Below, piece by piece: positions 37,101 to 49,690 of a stretch of DNA of 64,000 nucleotides. Source of the stretch: Campylorhamphus procurvoides. Its lineage: Eukaryota > Chordata > Aves > Passeriformes > Dendrocolaptidae. The stretch spans positions 376,714 to 440,713 of the forward strand of contig WBMV01005050.1 in NCBI GenBank assembly GCA_013396655.1, given 5' to 3'. Within the stretch, counting starts at the first letter, position 1, and every line of letters begins with the position of its first letter. Position numbers and translations under genes: made by a program. The notes beneath the pieces were generated by a model, which ran no database searches, had not been told where the DNA came from, and saw only the letters and a program-made list of their open reading frames with translations.

Positions 37101-38559
37101 GATGTATTGTTTGATGTAAACACTAGTTCTAATAAAATGGTGCCTGAGGTACAGTTCTTCAACTTGTAATACCCTATTTGCGTTGGCCTGTACACATTGG
37201 ATTTGAAACCATTATGATAAAATATATCCTCCTCTAGCCTGATAAAAAAATAAAAAGTAAAAAAAATCCACAGAAATCCACAGCACAGGGCCTGCTCTCC
37301 AAGGAAGGACACCGAATGTGGCAAGGAGCCTCCTGCAGGGACGGTAAGTGATGTCAATCAGAATTATACCCCATCATTCATGGGGTGCATCTAGGGCAGA
37401 AATCAGCTCTCTATGGGCAGTGCCTGTGTCTTGGTCTGTTCTTGAGCATCCTGGAGGAAGAAGCTCCCTTGCCCCACAGCTCCATACTGATATTCTGGAG
37501 TTCATCTGAAGTTCTTCCTGACTTTTTCCCGTGTCACCCCATCTATTTGAAATTCTTTGTGTATGGCAATATGAATATGCTCCAAGTATGACCAAGGGTC
37601 TTACTGAAGTTCTGGATTTTAAAGAATCTCTTAGAGGGACTAGCTAACTAACTGGGGAGGGTCTGAGGGTGCAGGGGCAGAAACACAGCTCAGCAGGCAT
37701 CCCTATACCAATCCAGCCCCATGGAAGAGCAGCCAGCTTAGCACCAGAAGGCAAAAACATTCAGCACGTCAGGACCTTACATTTGTCTTACCACTCCATT
37801 AATACACCAGTGACAGAAAGTCACTTTCAGCGACCTCCCCTGCTGCTTGTACTACCTGGGTTCCCGTGAAAGGTTTTCACTGAAATATGAGGAAACCCTT
37901 GGTCCTCACAGCACTGTGACTCCACTGCCACCTGAATGTCTTTTGCAAGGGAGTAAATACCAACATTTTGGGTAGGCTTTCTTGTTCTTACCCAGCTGTG
38001 TTCAAAATAATGCTGTCTTTATGCCAGCCTTTGAAGCCTTTTTACTGAACTGGCTGACAAGGGTGATGATAAACATGGCAAGGATACTCCTTTCATAGAG
38101 ATTCTCTGTAGCAGAAATGGAGATGGAGAGAAAAATGATTTAAAGAACAAAGGGTGTGAGGAAATGCCTGGAGACTTCCCCAGGTACAAGAAGGAAGAAA
38201 AAAATTTACAAGCACGGATGTTAGAGACCAAGTGCACTTATTAACAGCTTGTACAACACGTTGAGTTGCTCCCTATTAAACAGCACCAGTGGAGAATGCT
38301 TTTGTCAAGAAAACATGGAAGGGGGCTTCACATGACTCTGTGGTAGAAATTCCCAAACTACACAAAGGTCCTTCTGCAAATTCTGTATTTTCTTCCCCCT
38401 TGCTGGAGGACAGCTCTGCACAGCTGTGGTGGTCTCCCCTTTGTGTGCTCCACTCCTGTGCCAGCTCCCACTCCCTGCGGGTTGTCCATCACCAGAGCAG
38501 GCCTGGATGTAGAGAGTTGATTTTGTGCCTCTTGGAGAAACTTTTTCCTTCATTGTAAT
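28101..38559. other. Intergenic sequence, no gene seen
   Basis: Ten kilobases of moderately AT-rich DNA without exons, CpG islands or clear mobile elements. A possible but weak MIR-like segment lies near 35,597-35,660. A perfect 12-bp palindrome agatctagatct occurs at 35187-35198 within degenerate ATCT-rich sequence. Short open frames are scattered on both strands at the density expected by chance. Confidence 0.55.
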
Positions 38560-39019
38560 TGTGGTGGGTTGACCCTGGCTGGATGCCAGGTGCCCACCAA
38601 GCCAGTCTATTATTCCTGTCCTCACCTGGACAGGGGAGGGAAATACAACTAGAGGCTCATGGGTCCAGATAAGAGCAGGGAGAGATCACTCATCAATTAC
38701 TGTCATAGGCAAAACAGACTCAACTTGGGGAAAATTAATTTAATTTAGTATTTTACCCATCAAGTCAGAGTAGTAATGACAAATTATAAACAAATCTTAA
38801 AACACCCTCACCTTATTCCTCCTTCTCTCCAGACTTCAGTCCTGATTTTCTCTACCTCCTACCCGCAGTAGCACAGGAGGATGGGAAATGGGGGTTGTAG
38901 TCAGCTCATCCCATGTTCTCTTTGCCATTCCTTCCTCCTCAGGGGCATGAATTCTCTCACTCTTCCCCTGCTCCAATGTGGGGTCTCTATCCCAGACCTC
39001 ACCATGCAAACCCAATACA
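38560..39019 (-). mobile_element. Internally deleted avian endogenous retroviral LTR
   Basis: Read on the minus strand, it starts TGTATTGGGTTTGCATGG and ends GGGTCAACCCACCACA, the termini of a long LTR family I know from bird genomes. On the plus strand, ttgaccctggctggatgcc, agagatcactcatcaattac and ggggttgtagtcagctcatc are landmarks. The full-length element is over 1 kb as I recall. Here the middle is missing, and the sequence passes from ctccaatgtggggtctct directly to catgcaaacccaataca. No matching target-site duplication is evident (GTAAT against GCCAT), consistent with age or rearrangement. There are no viral genes. Confidence 0.75.
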
Positions 39020-40560
39020 GCCATCTCAAGGCATCCAGCAAGCAGGACCTTTTGACACTGACAGAATAGCTCCTCCATGTCTGTGCCTGCCTTGACGAAG
39101 CAAGAAGGGACCCAGGGCATGCCAAAGGAGGGTGCTGAGCCAAGTCACGGAGGCTGGGAGGGAATAGCTTAATGCTGCAGATGTTACAATGCCACTGGGA
39201 AGCAATTACACTGGTTCCCAAGTAAGCTTTCCATCTGCAGTGCAGTGCAGTATATTTAAGGATAGAGATGTTGCTTTCACTTTAATAATGACTACCCTGC
39301 ACCACAGGGCCAACAGACAGCTTTGCCATTTTAGGCTCCTCTTTTCCCCTCTACTCTTCCCAGGTTTCTAGTATTATGCAGTGACAAACGTGAGACTCAA
39401 ATTTTTGCTCATTAGGGAGTGGATTGTGCCTTGCAACCTCTTGGAAAGCAAGGCTGAGAGTTATTCCAACCTGCCCTGCAGTGTGTGTGAGGCCCCCTGT
39501 GATGAGGGACAGGGTGACTTCACTTGGCACAAAGCTTTTGGGTTTGACGGGAGACAAATGGTACTCAACACCCTTGTAACATCTCTGCTTTCCCCCAGAA
39601 GATACCTAAGCATTAGTTGTGTATCATGAAATTGTGCAGGTTTCTTGCTCAGGGCCTTGAGTTAGATTGTGGGACAATACCATCAAAGTCAAGTATGATC
39701 AGATATTGAAGTGTCCAGGGCTCAGCATCTACTGTCACATACAGCAGGCCATGAGAGACTGGGTAATTTGGCTGAGACTTTGTATAGAGCACTATAAGAA
39801 ATGCCACATGATTATTCTGGGTGTCCCTGCACCCAATCACATATTAAAAGAGGCTTGACTTGCCCTACTTGTCCTTACTAAAGTGTATGTGCTGACACAC
39901 TTGAAAAAAAGAAAAAGCAAAAGAGTTAACCTCTTCCCTTGCTTTAGGTTTACCCTTGTGGAAGCTGAACAGACTTCTGTCAGGGAGGGGCTGGTGAGCT
40001 GAAAAATACAAATACCACCTGTTCTTCCTCCCCTCACTGAAGCTTGGTTTCACAATCAGCCTTCCAGTGAAAATAGAACAAGGTGTGAAAATCCAAGAAG
40101 CAATAACACACAGTGGGTTCCTACCCTTTCCTCAGAAGACACCACTCAAGTCCCAACTGGTACCCGATGCTGCCCCTGGCTTCCAGTTTTGCCTTGTGCA
40201 GCTATCCATAAGCAAGCCTTTTTGGAGGTCCCTTTTCCAATCATGTGGTGTGACCAAATATTTACTGCTTTTGGAAGAATCTGGCAAAGTGTTTTAGGAA
40301 GGTGACCAGGCACCAGAATTTGCTAAACTGTTGTGAGACACCCTGTCCCAACTCTAGCAGTGTGAACAGCAGCTGTTCTTGCTGCTGCTTAAGGCCACTA
40401 TATCCACAGAGCCTGGGCACTCTCAGAGTCACCCTGGACAACACCACAAGGCTAAGCTCCAAAACCCTGCATGGGCAACTGCACCCACTGATGGCCATGC
40501 ATCTGTTGCCACCACTTTTTGCTCCAGCCCCATGTGCCCATGACCAGAGGTTGCATTCCT
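39020..40560. other. Intergenic sequence, no gene seen
   Basis: Ordinary mid-GC sequence without repeats that I can name, splice-supported exons or conserved-looking blocks. Confidence 0.5.
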
Positions 40561-40569
40561 GAGCCTATT

Positions 40570-41070
40570 GCCAAGCTCACTGTGACCTGGGGCGCGTTGC
40601 AATCTCTCTATATCCGCTTAGTCATTTTGAAAACCAGCACAGCAATGCTTAGCCCCAAACCTAGTAGGGAATTACACACGGAGGCTGATCAGATAAAAAC
40701 TGTGCCTTCCACTCCGGGAGCAGGGGCTGAAATTACACCATGTAATTATAATGTAGTTAACCTGTGACTGCGCTTTATATTTTTTTTCCCTCCAAGCCAA
40801 TTATTACTAAAAGTGTAAACTCAGTATGACTGAGTTGTTTATCACTGCCCTGAGAGGAAATCATCATCTGGCGTCACACTCCTCAGAAGCCAGGTACACT
40901 ACTTACCTTATATTTACACTGTCATTAAGATAACATTATTATTAATTCTGCTATTTTCCTGGTGTTAGCGCAATATTGTTGGTATTAATAACACTTAATT
41001 CAGGTCCTCAGTTCCTTAGGAGGACTCACAGCCCATGGTTATTATTAAGCTTGCAACTGGGTAATAAGCA
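40570..41070. promoter_or_regulatory. Candidate conserved non-coding element
   Basis: An AT-rich, repeat-free block bounded by ordinary DNA. It has several homeodomain-like cores (CATGTAATTATAATG near 40738, CCAATTATTAC near 40797, CATTAAGATAACATTATTATTAATT near 40922, in pieces) and an inverted repeat at 40818-40836 with 7-bp arms aactcag/ctgagtt. Function is inferred from texture only. Confidence 0.35.
40818..40836. repeat. Inverted repeat, 7-bp arms with 5-base spacer
   Basis: The arms aactcag and ctgagtt are perfect reverse complements around tatga. They include AP-1-like half sites, so this could be a protein-binding dyad. It may also be chance. Confidence 0.5.
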
Positions 41071-42610
41071 GTTTGTCCCAGCAAAATTATGGTCTTTACA
41101 GTGAGGTGGCAGTAGACCATGGAAGCCTCACCTGCTTGACGAAGCCAGTTGAAAAATACTCCCCTGGGCTCTTTGAGCTTTGGATCTGGTTCCCTGCAAC
41201 TGAAAAGGGCCAGGAGGGAATGCAGGATCTACAGCCTTGCTGTCACCAAGGTTTCAGCAGCCCCAGATGGGGCTCAGCAAAGGTGAGTCCCAGAAAGGGG
41301 CTGACAAGAAGGATAGGGACTTTACTCTCCTTAACTTATGAAGTGGAGAGTAGGAAAGGGGAAGGCAAAGCGTATTGTCAGGGCTGGTGGTGGTTCCTGA
41401 AAGGCCATCTCTCACATCACAGCAGTGTATGATAGAGGTCATTATGATGGGCTGATGTGTGCTCTCCTGTCACATGCAGTGCCTAGTCTTCTTCACATGA
41501 ACCAGCAGACACTGCAGTGGAAAACTAGGGTTGGGCACTGGGACTGAAAGTACAGCTTGATCCTTCAAAATATTTCTCTTGGATTATCCTTTGGATTTGC
41601 TCTTTGACAGATTATCTTATCTGCAGAAGTGTAAACTGTACCCTGGTCCTGCAGGAATTTCTGCAGAGTGCTCTTCTCCTGCATGACTTAAAAAAGTGAT
41701 AGCACATTACTGGGGATGTTCTAAGTTCCCAAGCATGACTTCAGCTGGGACACACAGGGAGGTACGGCTGTACATTCACAAACCTTTCATTGCAATTTAT
41801 CTCCCATGTGATCTGAGAAAAGCAGCCTTCATCCTACTCCCCTTTTTTCTGAACTCCTTAGTCTGGAGAGAAAGGGGTCTGGTGCCAGCTAAATAATTTA
41901 CATGACAGAAGTTTATGAAAACATTATTTTTTGCTAATTCATATTTTTTCAGCCTTTCTAAACATAACATTTTTTCCCCCAAATAACTCCACTTGAGATC
42001 CTCTGCAAAAATCAGACAAACCCTTTCTTCTATGCCATCAGATATGAAAACACATTTTTCCCTTCCATGCTGTTAAAAACCTATCTATTTTGCTCTCAGT
42101 AGCTATATGCTTACTGGTGCTTCCTCTTAGAGAAACCAGCTTTGTCTCCACAGCCATTTTCACTCCAAAATGCCCAGGCTGAGCAGTGGGTTCTGCACAG
42201 GGTTTATAAATCAAACGCCCCTCTCCCACCACTGTGCTGACTCCTTGCAAACCCAGCAGTGGGCAGAATGTGATCAAGGAAAATACATTGATAGATGCAT
42301 CTTACCAGAAAGCTTCCACATAATTAACAACATTTGCAGCCTTAAGTTGGAGTGCACTTTAGAGGAAGTGTGTGCCTATTGCTTTCTGCTCCTTGTGTGA
42401 ATTCAGCTTATCCTAACCGGGCTAGCTTTCAGTATTACAATGTCACCACTGATAAAAAATAAAAAAAAAGAGGATATTTCTGGTTTTTTTATAAGAATTG
42501 AGGATGGGGGCATTGGGTTGATTTTTTTTATTTTTATTTTTGTGCTTTTTTGTTTACTTTTGTTGGTTTTGTTTTCGTTTTGTTTAGCTGTTGTTATTTG
42601 TTTGGTTTTT
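41071..42610. other. Intergenic sequence, no gene seen
   Basis: Ordinary sequence ending in a T-rich low-complexity stretch (about 42,484-42,610) with runs of TTTTG and TTTTT. No gene signal. Confidence 0.5.
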
Positions 42611-42619
42611 AACGTGTGT

Positions 42620-44620
42620 GGAGAAAAAACATACCGTGTCACGCTGTTATCAGTCAAATCGCCCCATTTCTTTGTTCATGGAATAGCTTCTGCGCGGCTG
42701 AACTTCTGGCAGCACAAGAATCAGAGGTCAAATCACTGTCCTCTGACTCAGGTTGCAAGCTGCGACTTCCACAGGTAGCCGCCTCGCAGCCAAAAAAAAT
42801 TTTACTTATGTGAGCAGCTCCTCTTGATGGTGCGGGCGGAGGAGGTTTGAGCAACCTGGCCTGCTGCAAATGTCACCAGCCAGCCTTGTCGCTATCAGAG
42901 CTGGAGAGACCCAGCAGCTGGCTCAGCCTCTGCTTGTATCCACTGGTTACGCTGAGCTCATTAAGAAAATATTGATCGCGCAGAAGTTTACGCAATGTTT
43001 GATCCAGCTCGCCTCCTTTGAAGCCGCACAGATTGGCGGAGCAGGAGAGGGGAGAATGCGCCTGCACATGAGCGAGCGAGTGAGAGGGGGAATCAAAACG
43101 CTCTGAATGGAGAAACCTTGCCAAAAAAAAAAAAAAGAAAAAAAAATCTGTGGGTCGGGTTTGGGCTGAGAATGCGAGCATCAGATAAAAATAACAAGTC
43201 ACACGGCAGAGGACAGAGCGCAGGGCTCCTCTCTCGCCCGGGGCCGCGCATGTCTCCTGAGCAGGCGAGGGGAGCCCAGCAGAAGGCTGGAGTAAAGAAG
43301 GTCTGTGTTTGATGTATGAGCTTTGGCTTGCCATTGTGAGTCACCCCAGAACTAGCTGTAGGCAAAACAAAAATCTTTTGTGATTAATTAGAAAAAACCG
43401 GACAATTATGAATTGACTGCACACAGCCAGCGTACGGTAATATAAATAGTAATGAAGCCGGCTGGATGTGATGAACGCACTGTGTTTGTGTGAGATCGCA
43501 GAAGAAAGGATACGATTTAGGTGGTGTCAGTTTAAATAACGTAATTTCTGCTCTCTGACTCTTTGTTCGGTCTTTACCCAGCATTAGATCTGAAACTTTA
43601 AAACTGAGTTTTAGTTGTCTTATCTAAATGTCTGGTTGTTCTTTTGATGTCTGCCCGAAACATATGCTTCTCTTCAACGACCATCCAAAATTATTATGTT
43701 ACGATGAATGAATAAGTCTAGCAGCGCTGTAAGTGGTGTGCAGTTATTGTTGCTCCTTTGTGTTTGTCAGTAGCGCTTGCACAGGGTCTGACAGGCTCCA
43801 TCCACGCACAGGGATCGGAAGAGTATTTGAATTCCCCAGGTTCTTGGTAGTTTTCAGAGAGGGAGGGGGGCGGATGAGAAAAAAGATCTATAGGCGCCTC
43901 TCTGCAGCACAATGGATAATTACATCCACAATGTTCTACATCACTCTTCATTTAGCTGCCACCTAATTAAAAAAATATATCGGCGATAAGATGACGTCAG
44001 TGCTAGAATTTGCCGCCGATGTCGGGGTGAGGCGCGTTTCTGACAGGAGGGAGAGCGGTGGGTTCGCTTTGGGGCGCCCTGCCCGCTGCTCCCCTCCTGC
44101 CCTGCGAAAACAGATTCCTACCTGCCTGTGGGTGGATGAGCAGGTTGCCGTGACAATCACGACAGAGGGTTAAACCGCAGCCCGCCCCCTCTTCTCCCAC
44201 GCCAGGGGAGGCGCACATCACCCTCCCGACCCCGGCGGGGCTTTGTTCCCCCCCGGGTGATTTACCCCAGGACTGGTGCCCGCTCCCATCGCCCTCCCTC
44301 CCGGACCCGCTTTGTTCTGCGGTGTCGCCGGCGGGGACCGCCAGCGCCGCCGCCCGCTCTCGGGAGGGAGCCGGTCCCTGTCGCGACATGCGGCTTATCC
44401 CGCTGGCAAGGGAGCCCCCCGCGCTGGGAGCGACCTGCCCCATGGGGGGTGTTGGTGGGAGCTTCTTACCCCTCTCTGAAAGGAGGAATGGGGCGAAGGA
44501 AGGGATTGTCCACACGGGGTGGATGCTAAAACGCCCCAGCGCAAACCCCCCGTTTGCCACCTTCGCACCTGAAATTTTGTGGCTGTTTCCTTTCACGGGG
44601 AAGATTTAAATTCGAGTGTT
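42620..44620. promoter_or_regulatory. Second CNE-like / CpG-island domain, about 30 kb downstream of TFAP2A
   Basis: The left part (about 42,650-43,980) is AT-rich and repeat-poor apart from an A-run at 43122-43145. It has homeodomain words (GTGATTAATTAG near 43380, GACAATTATGAATTG near 43401) and other clustered motif-like words. A perfect CRE palindrome TGACGTCA sits at 43992-43999, where the sequence turns into a CpG-rich island (about 44,000-44,540). A CRE at the edge of a CpG island is typical of promoters, but no exon or TATA box could be assigned. Either a distal enhancer or a non-coding RNA promoter is possible. Confidence 0.4.
43992..43999. promoter_or_regulatory. Perfect CRE palindrome TGACGTCA
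   Basis: A full 8-bp CREB/ATF site located at the boundary between AT-rich sequence and a CpG-rich island. Full CREs near CpG islands are commonly functional. Chance occurrence in 64 kb is about one per strand-independent 65 kb, so context is what matters. Confidence 0.4.
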
Positions 44621-47600
44621 CCATATATCCAGGTTAAAGCATGGCTAGTGGGTTTTGTATTACTTCTGTATCAAGCCTGCGGAAGCACCTATGGGTGTAT
44701 TTCTTGAGAAGACTCCTCGAGGAGAAATGCTCCGGTCTTCCAGCTCAGCTAGTAGTAGTAGTGAGGTACACGTGGCCTTTAGCACTGTAATGCTGCAACA
44801 AAAGAAAAAAAGCCCAAAAAACAACACTGTAAAGTGAAGGCATTTCTCTGCTGTAGTTTGCTGCACTTTTACAGCCTCTGAGACAAAGAGCGAAGCTACG
44901 GTGGGGCAGGTGTGAGGGGAAGGTGATAATAAACATTTCTTTAGGATTGCTATCGATCTTTCAGTAGATACTGTTGACAGAAGATGAAGATAACATCATG
45001 CACAACAGAGTGAATGGCTCATGAGGTATTAAGTGTTCTCAGATAGTATTCGTTGTGGGTTTTTTTACACTTTTGACACCGCCTGCATTAATGGAGCACT
45101 GATTAAAAGCTTTGAGTACAGCTGTAAAGTGCTGCAGGTAATTGCACAAGCGCTGTGGACCTTACCCAGTGAAGTGTCCCACACACATGCAGATATGCAG
45201 GGTGATACAGGGCTGTATCTTTGGCCCATACACTAACTCTACCGTTAAATTTAATGAAACTGTGCAGTAGCCCACACCATTAGTGAAATGCACTAGTCTC
45301 ACAAGGCCTTAATCATGCCCATGTTTGACTGTAGAGCAGCCTAAAACTTTGGCTGAAGAACCACCCTGCTGTCAGACGCCTTTTGAATTCCAGCTGGAAA
45401 TGTAAGATGACAAGGACAGCAATATTAACCATTATTACCATTTCTCACATCTCTACCAACTCATCTAGCCTAAAAGAAAAGCTGGGTCTTTATCCTGCAA
45501 ATCCTCCATGCACAAAATTTTCATTGCTGTCGATGATATCTGACTTAGCAATTGATTTTCTCATTATTGTTCCCATGTCAATTATTTCCCCAGTCTGAGT
45601 CTATCTGCATTGCAACGAGGAGTCTGACCTCAGCTCCAAGTATTGCATGTTAGTTTTTAATCCAGTGAGCTGGAGTGTCCCTAAATGCTAAAGCATGGCA
45701 GCAGCAAGGGCATTACCCTTCCAAATCACATGCCCTGCACCTGTTGGGGTTTTCATTTCTCTTTGCACATTGAATTGTGATCACAGCACGGGCAGCATCC
45801 ACACAGTTCGTGTGTCAGGTTTATGGTGTGCTCCTTGTGAAGATGCCTCAAAAAGCTTCCCCTCTCCATGATGCTCTGTGGCTGCTCTTCCTGCAGGACA
45901 CTGGGCTGATCGTGTTCCTGTCTGCTCATCCTCCCCTGAACAACTTAATTCTTCAGAAATCTCCAAGCAGGAGATTTACAATGCTTTACAATGCACTCGG
46001 TGCTTTTTTTTGTGGTTGCAGCTGTGCAGAACTCACTTCAGCCTGTGTGTCTCATGTCCATGACATGGTCAATACTAAGAGCACTGTCCTCAGCCTGTGT
46101 CTGGGATGTGCTTGTCTAGCAGTGAGCCAAATCCAGTTGCATGCCATTACATGTCATTTTTAGGGTCCTTTTCCTAAAAAAGCCCTATATTATGCTTTTC
46201 ATTTTATCATATGTCATATTATAAGGAATTTCTTTAAAATAATAATTGAGAATTAAATTCACTGGTTGCTGATCACCATTGCCATCCCTTTTCTTTAGGA
46301 ATGATGGAAATACTTTTTCAGGCTTTGAGACATTGCATAGCCACTTCTGCCACCTGAGTTGTTGTTTTTCACCAGGTTTTGGAGGATGCCACTCTTTATA
46401 GCTTTGAGAGATAGAAGCTTTGCTAAGCTTGTTCCCTGAGCTCCTGCCCTGGGCCAGGAAGAGGAGTACTATGTCCTTCCCACAGGGCAGACTTCAGGGG
46501 GTCAGTGTCTTTTTATTTCAGTGACTTCTGTTAAACCACACCCCTAAAAGAGGAAACAAGAAATTGAAAGCAAACATGACAAAATAGCAACAGCCTCTTT
46601 TTACTGCACCCAAAACATGTACTCAAATGAATGCACATATTGTGCATGTGGGCATGGGGTGGAGCAGACTAGAAACACCTTGATGCCAAGAGGCTATTCA
46701 GCTTCCCAGGGCTTGGGTAAGGGACCACATCCTCAGCATCTCTGGGACTTTCCTGTCCTGTACTCCGTTCCTCATCTCCAGCATCTGTTCAGCAGCACCT
46801 GGCACCTGTGTCGCCTTCACATTTTGTTTTTTGTCATCAGTAGCAGGGTGAGCATGTGTTGCTTTGTGCCAGCACAAGAACCATGCCAAGTGAATTTGGA
46901 TGTCCTCAAGGTACAGCCAGCAGCTTCAAGTCCTCCTGCAGGCCTTCCTGTAATACAGGCTTCTCATATTTGACTTTGGCACAGCCACAGTAGTCATAAG
47001 TATGTCAGGTTCACAAATACTTACTTGCTGAAATCTCTCCTATTTAGATAGTAGTTATTTGGCAACTTTGGATGTTGCTCGTGTCCTGGCATAACCTTCT
47101 TCTCTAACTATACTGCGGGATTAATGGTATTTGCTTAAGAAGTTGGCAGGATTGTGATTTGCCTTCTGCCTACTTGCCCCAAACTGGTGAGCCTAATAAA
47201 GTGTTGTGAGGTGTGTTATGATATTGTAACGATGACAAATATCAACCTTTTTACTCAATCAGGACTTTTTGTCATCAAGTTCTTTATCATTTGCCATCTG
47301 CCAGGTTGTTTGACATTGTATTGTGTAGACTTGGCGTGGTGTTTCTGACTCAATATCAAAGATAATTTGGTCAGATGAACCGCTTATAATCTATCCTAGT
47401 TGCTTCTAACTTACATGGAAATTCATGTGGAGCAAGCTACAATTTATAATTGGTTAATCCAATGGTATGTGCTGTGCAAGACCTTGTCAAAATACTCAGA
47501 ACTGAGCCAGAAGAAGACAGCAAATACAAGACAGCTTACTCAGTGACCTTTCTGGTTTAGCTTACACAGGTATCCATCAGTCAGGTACCAAAAACTTTCA

Positions 47601-49315
47601 GGAATATCTTGTTGTTTCACCAATTCTGTTGGATGTTGCTCCTGCTATTTTTTAACAGAATCACATAGTTATCTCTGGTGGGCGCACTTACATCTACAAA
47701 GGAATACCTCCAGTGCTGTTATTGTGTCTCAGTTGAACACTGAAGGCTATGACTAAGATTTCTGACTGTTCTAGGATGATATGCTATTCAGTGTCTTTAT
47801 CTTCTGCTAGCTAAGGAAAGATGTTTATCTGGAGGGACCTAGACCATTTGTCTTGGCTGCTCATCTGGAGCCACACTTTCAAAATCCGGTCAGGTTGGGT
47901 CAAGTTCTGAGTCTGCCCCAGCACAGATGTAAGCTGACTTTAGTTCAAATAGGACATGAAGAAATGCAGGGCTAACATTTGCTTCATATTAGACTTTTGA
48001 AATTCTTTGCTCCTTTTATATTGAGCATGAGCTCATTTTGCAATTTTCTGGACAGATTTGTGCATTTTGGCCAGACTATGATAAATGGTGTGCTTAATAT
48101 GATTTCTGATTTCCAGCGCTTTATGGACTCCCTCATTTTCACCGTGGTTTATTTCTACCCATATTCATGAGTACAAGACTTTCATTAGCAAAGTAAGGAT
48201 TTTTTTCTCTTTCAATTGGAGTGGAGTCCTATTGTGCCTTGCTGACAAACAGCCTTCAAAACCAGGTGAGGTTGTATCACATTCTTTGTTACTCTCCAGT
48301 TGCTTCATTAGGGGTGTTTCTGAGACTTCTGCTTAATTCCCAAAAGCTTTTCACTTGCCAGGCATCCTAGTGGCACTCTGAATTATCCCAAAGACACTCT
48401 GAATACAGCACTCAACTGAAGCCAATTAGAGGATGAATTTGCTTAGGTATGTTAACCTTCCTGTGAGTGTATAGGAGAATGCCTTGTTTTGGTATCTTCC
48501 TGTTACATAATCTACAATCCTGCCAACCAAATTCCTTCTCCATTTAATACCTGTTTTATAAGTTAATGCCCTAATTTAGCTTTTCCTCTTCTATGTTTTC
48601 AATTTCACACTCATGCTTGTTCCTTTTTCTATACCTTGTGACTATTTTTGACTTCAATTCAAAGGATCATCCAAAACTGTGTCAGCTCATCTGAAACTTC
48701 CAAGACCTGAAACATCACGTTTCTATACTTAGCCTGATAGTCCTTTATGTTGGCTGCATAGATAGTTTGCTATATAGATTAGAACAGTCTCTAGGTATTA
48801 TTCCAATTCAAATAATCATAACTACCACTTTGCCCATCTCCAAAAGGAAGTCATTTGTCCACATACAATACCTACCATAAAGGGTAGCAGCAATGGTATA
48901 TTTTTCCTGTAGCACAACAGATTAGCTATAGACATTTGCTGGCCCCCAGCAGTAGAAGTATTTCTCTTTGGTGCAGCTTGGGCACAGAATCCTCTTCTGT
49001 TCCTTGCTAATTCTAGACAGAAGGATACAAATGGTTTAATTTGGCCCACTTTTGCCAAAAATTAGCTTATTCTGGTCACAAAACCAGAATGAGTGTCAGT
49101 CTGTTGAGAGACCAGGAACTAATCATGCCTCCAGTCTCCTGGTATGGGGCAGGATCGGAGGTCAAGAACCCACAGCAGCTGGGACCAAAGTTATGAGAGG
49201 GAAACAGTTCATATCACCACTCCTTCTGGCTGGCATTGCTAATTAGATCATCCAAACTTCTTGCCATTGACTCCAGCTAAAAAGAGGGAAGTGGAGCCCT
49301 GAACTTTGCAATGGA
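44621..49315. other. Intergenic sequence, no gene seen
   Basis: Moderately AT-rich, with a short TAG-triplet run near 44,750. No exons with support, no named repeats. Open frames are short and unremarkable. Confidence 0.5.
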
Positions 49316-49690
49316 TGTGCTGGTATTTGGCTGGGATAAAGTCACTTTCTTCACATTAGTTAGTATGGGACTATGTTTTGGATTTGCAGGGTGGAGAACA
49401 CAGGGATGCTTTTGTTACTGCTTACACAGTGTCAAGCCCTTTTCTCCTCCTCACACCATCCCACCAGTGAGGAGACTGGGGATACACAAAGAGCTGGGAA
49501 GGGACACAGTTGGGACAGCTGACCCCAACTGACCCAAGGGATATTCTAGACCATGTGGTGTCATGTTCAGCTTATAAAGCTGGGGGAAGAAGGAGGAAAG
49601 GGGTCACATTTGGAATGACAGCATTTGTCTTCCCACGTAACTGTTACGTGTGATCAAGCCCTGCTTTCCTGGAGGTGGCTGAACACAGCT
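49316..49690 (+). mobile_element. 5' part of an avian endogenous retroviral LTR, ERVL-like
   Basis: It starts TGTGCTGGTATTTGGCTGGG and contains landmarks of a widespread bird LTR: gctgaccccaactgacccaa near 49,520, a TATAAA box at 49573-49578 followed by gctgggggaagaaggagg, and tttcctggaggtggctgaac near 49,666. The match stops at about 49,690, and the expected right third (R/U5 region and CA end) is missing, so the copy is truncated. No internal viral sequence is present. It belongs to the same broad superfamily as the LTR at 27,660 but is a different family. Confidence 0.8.

Noticed and set aside
44003..44596. 197-codon minus-strand frame in the 44-kb CpG island
   Set aside because: Composition-driven, no recognisable domain, and overlapped by equally open frames on the plus strand.
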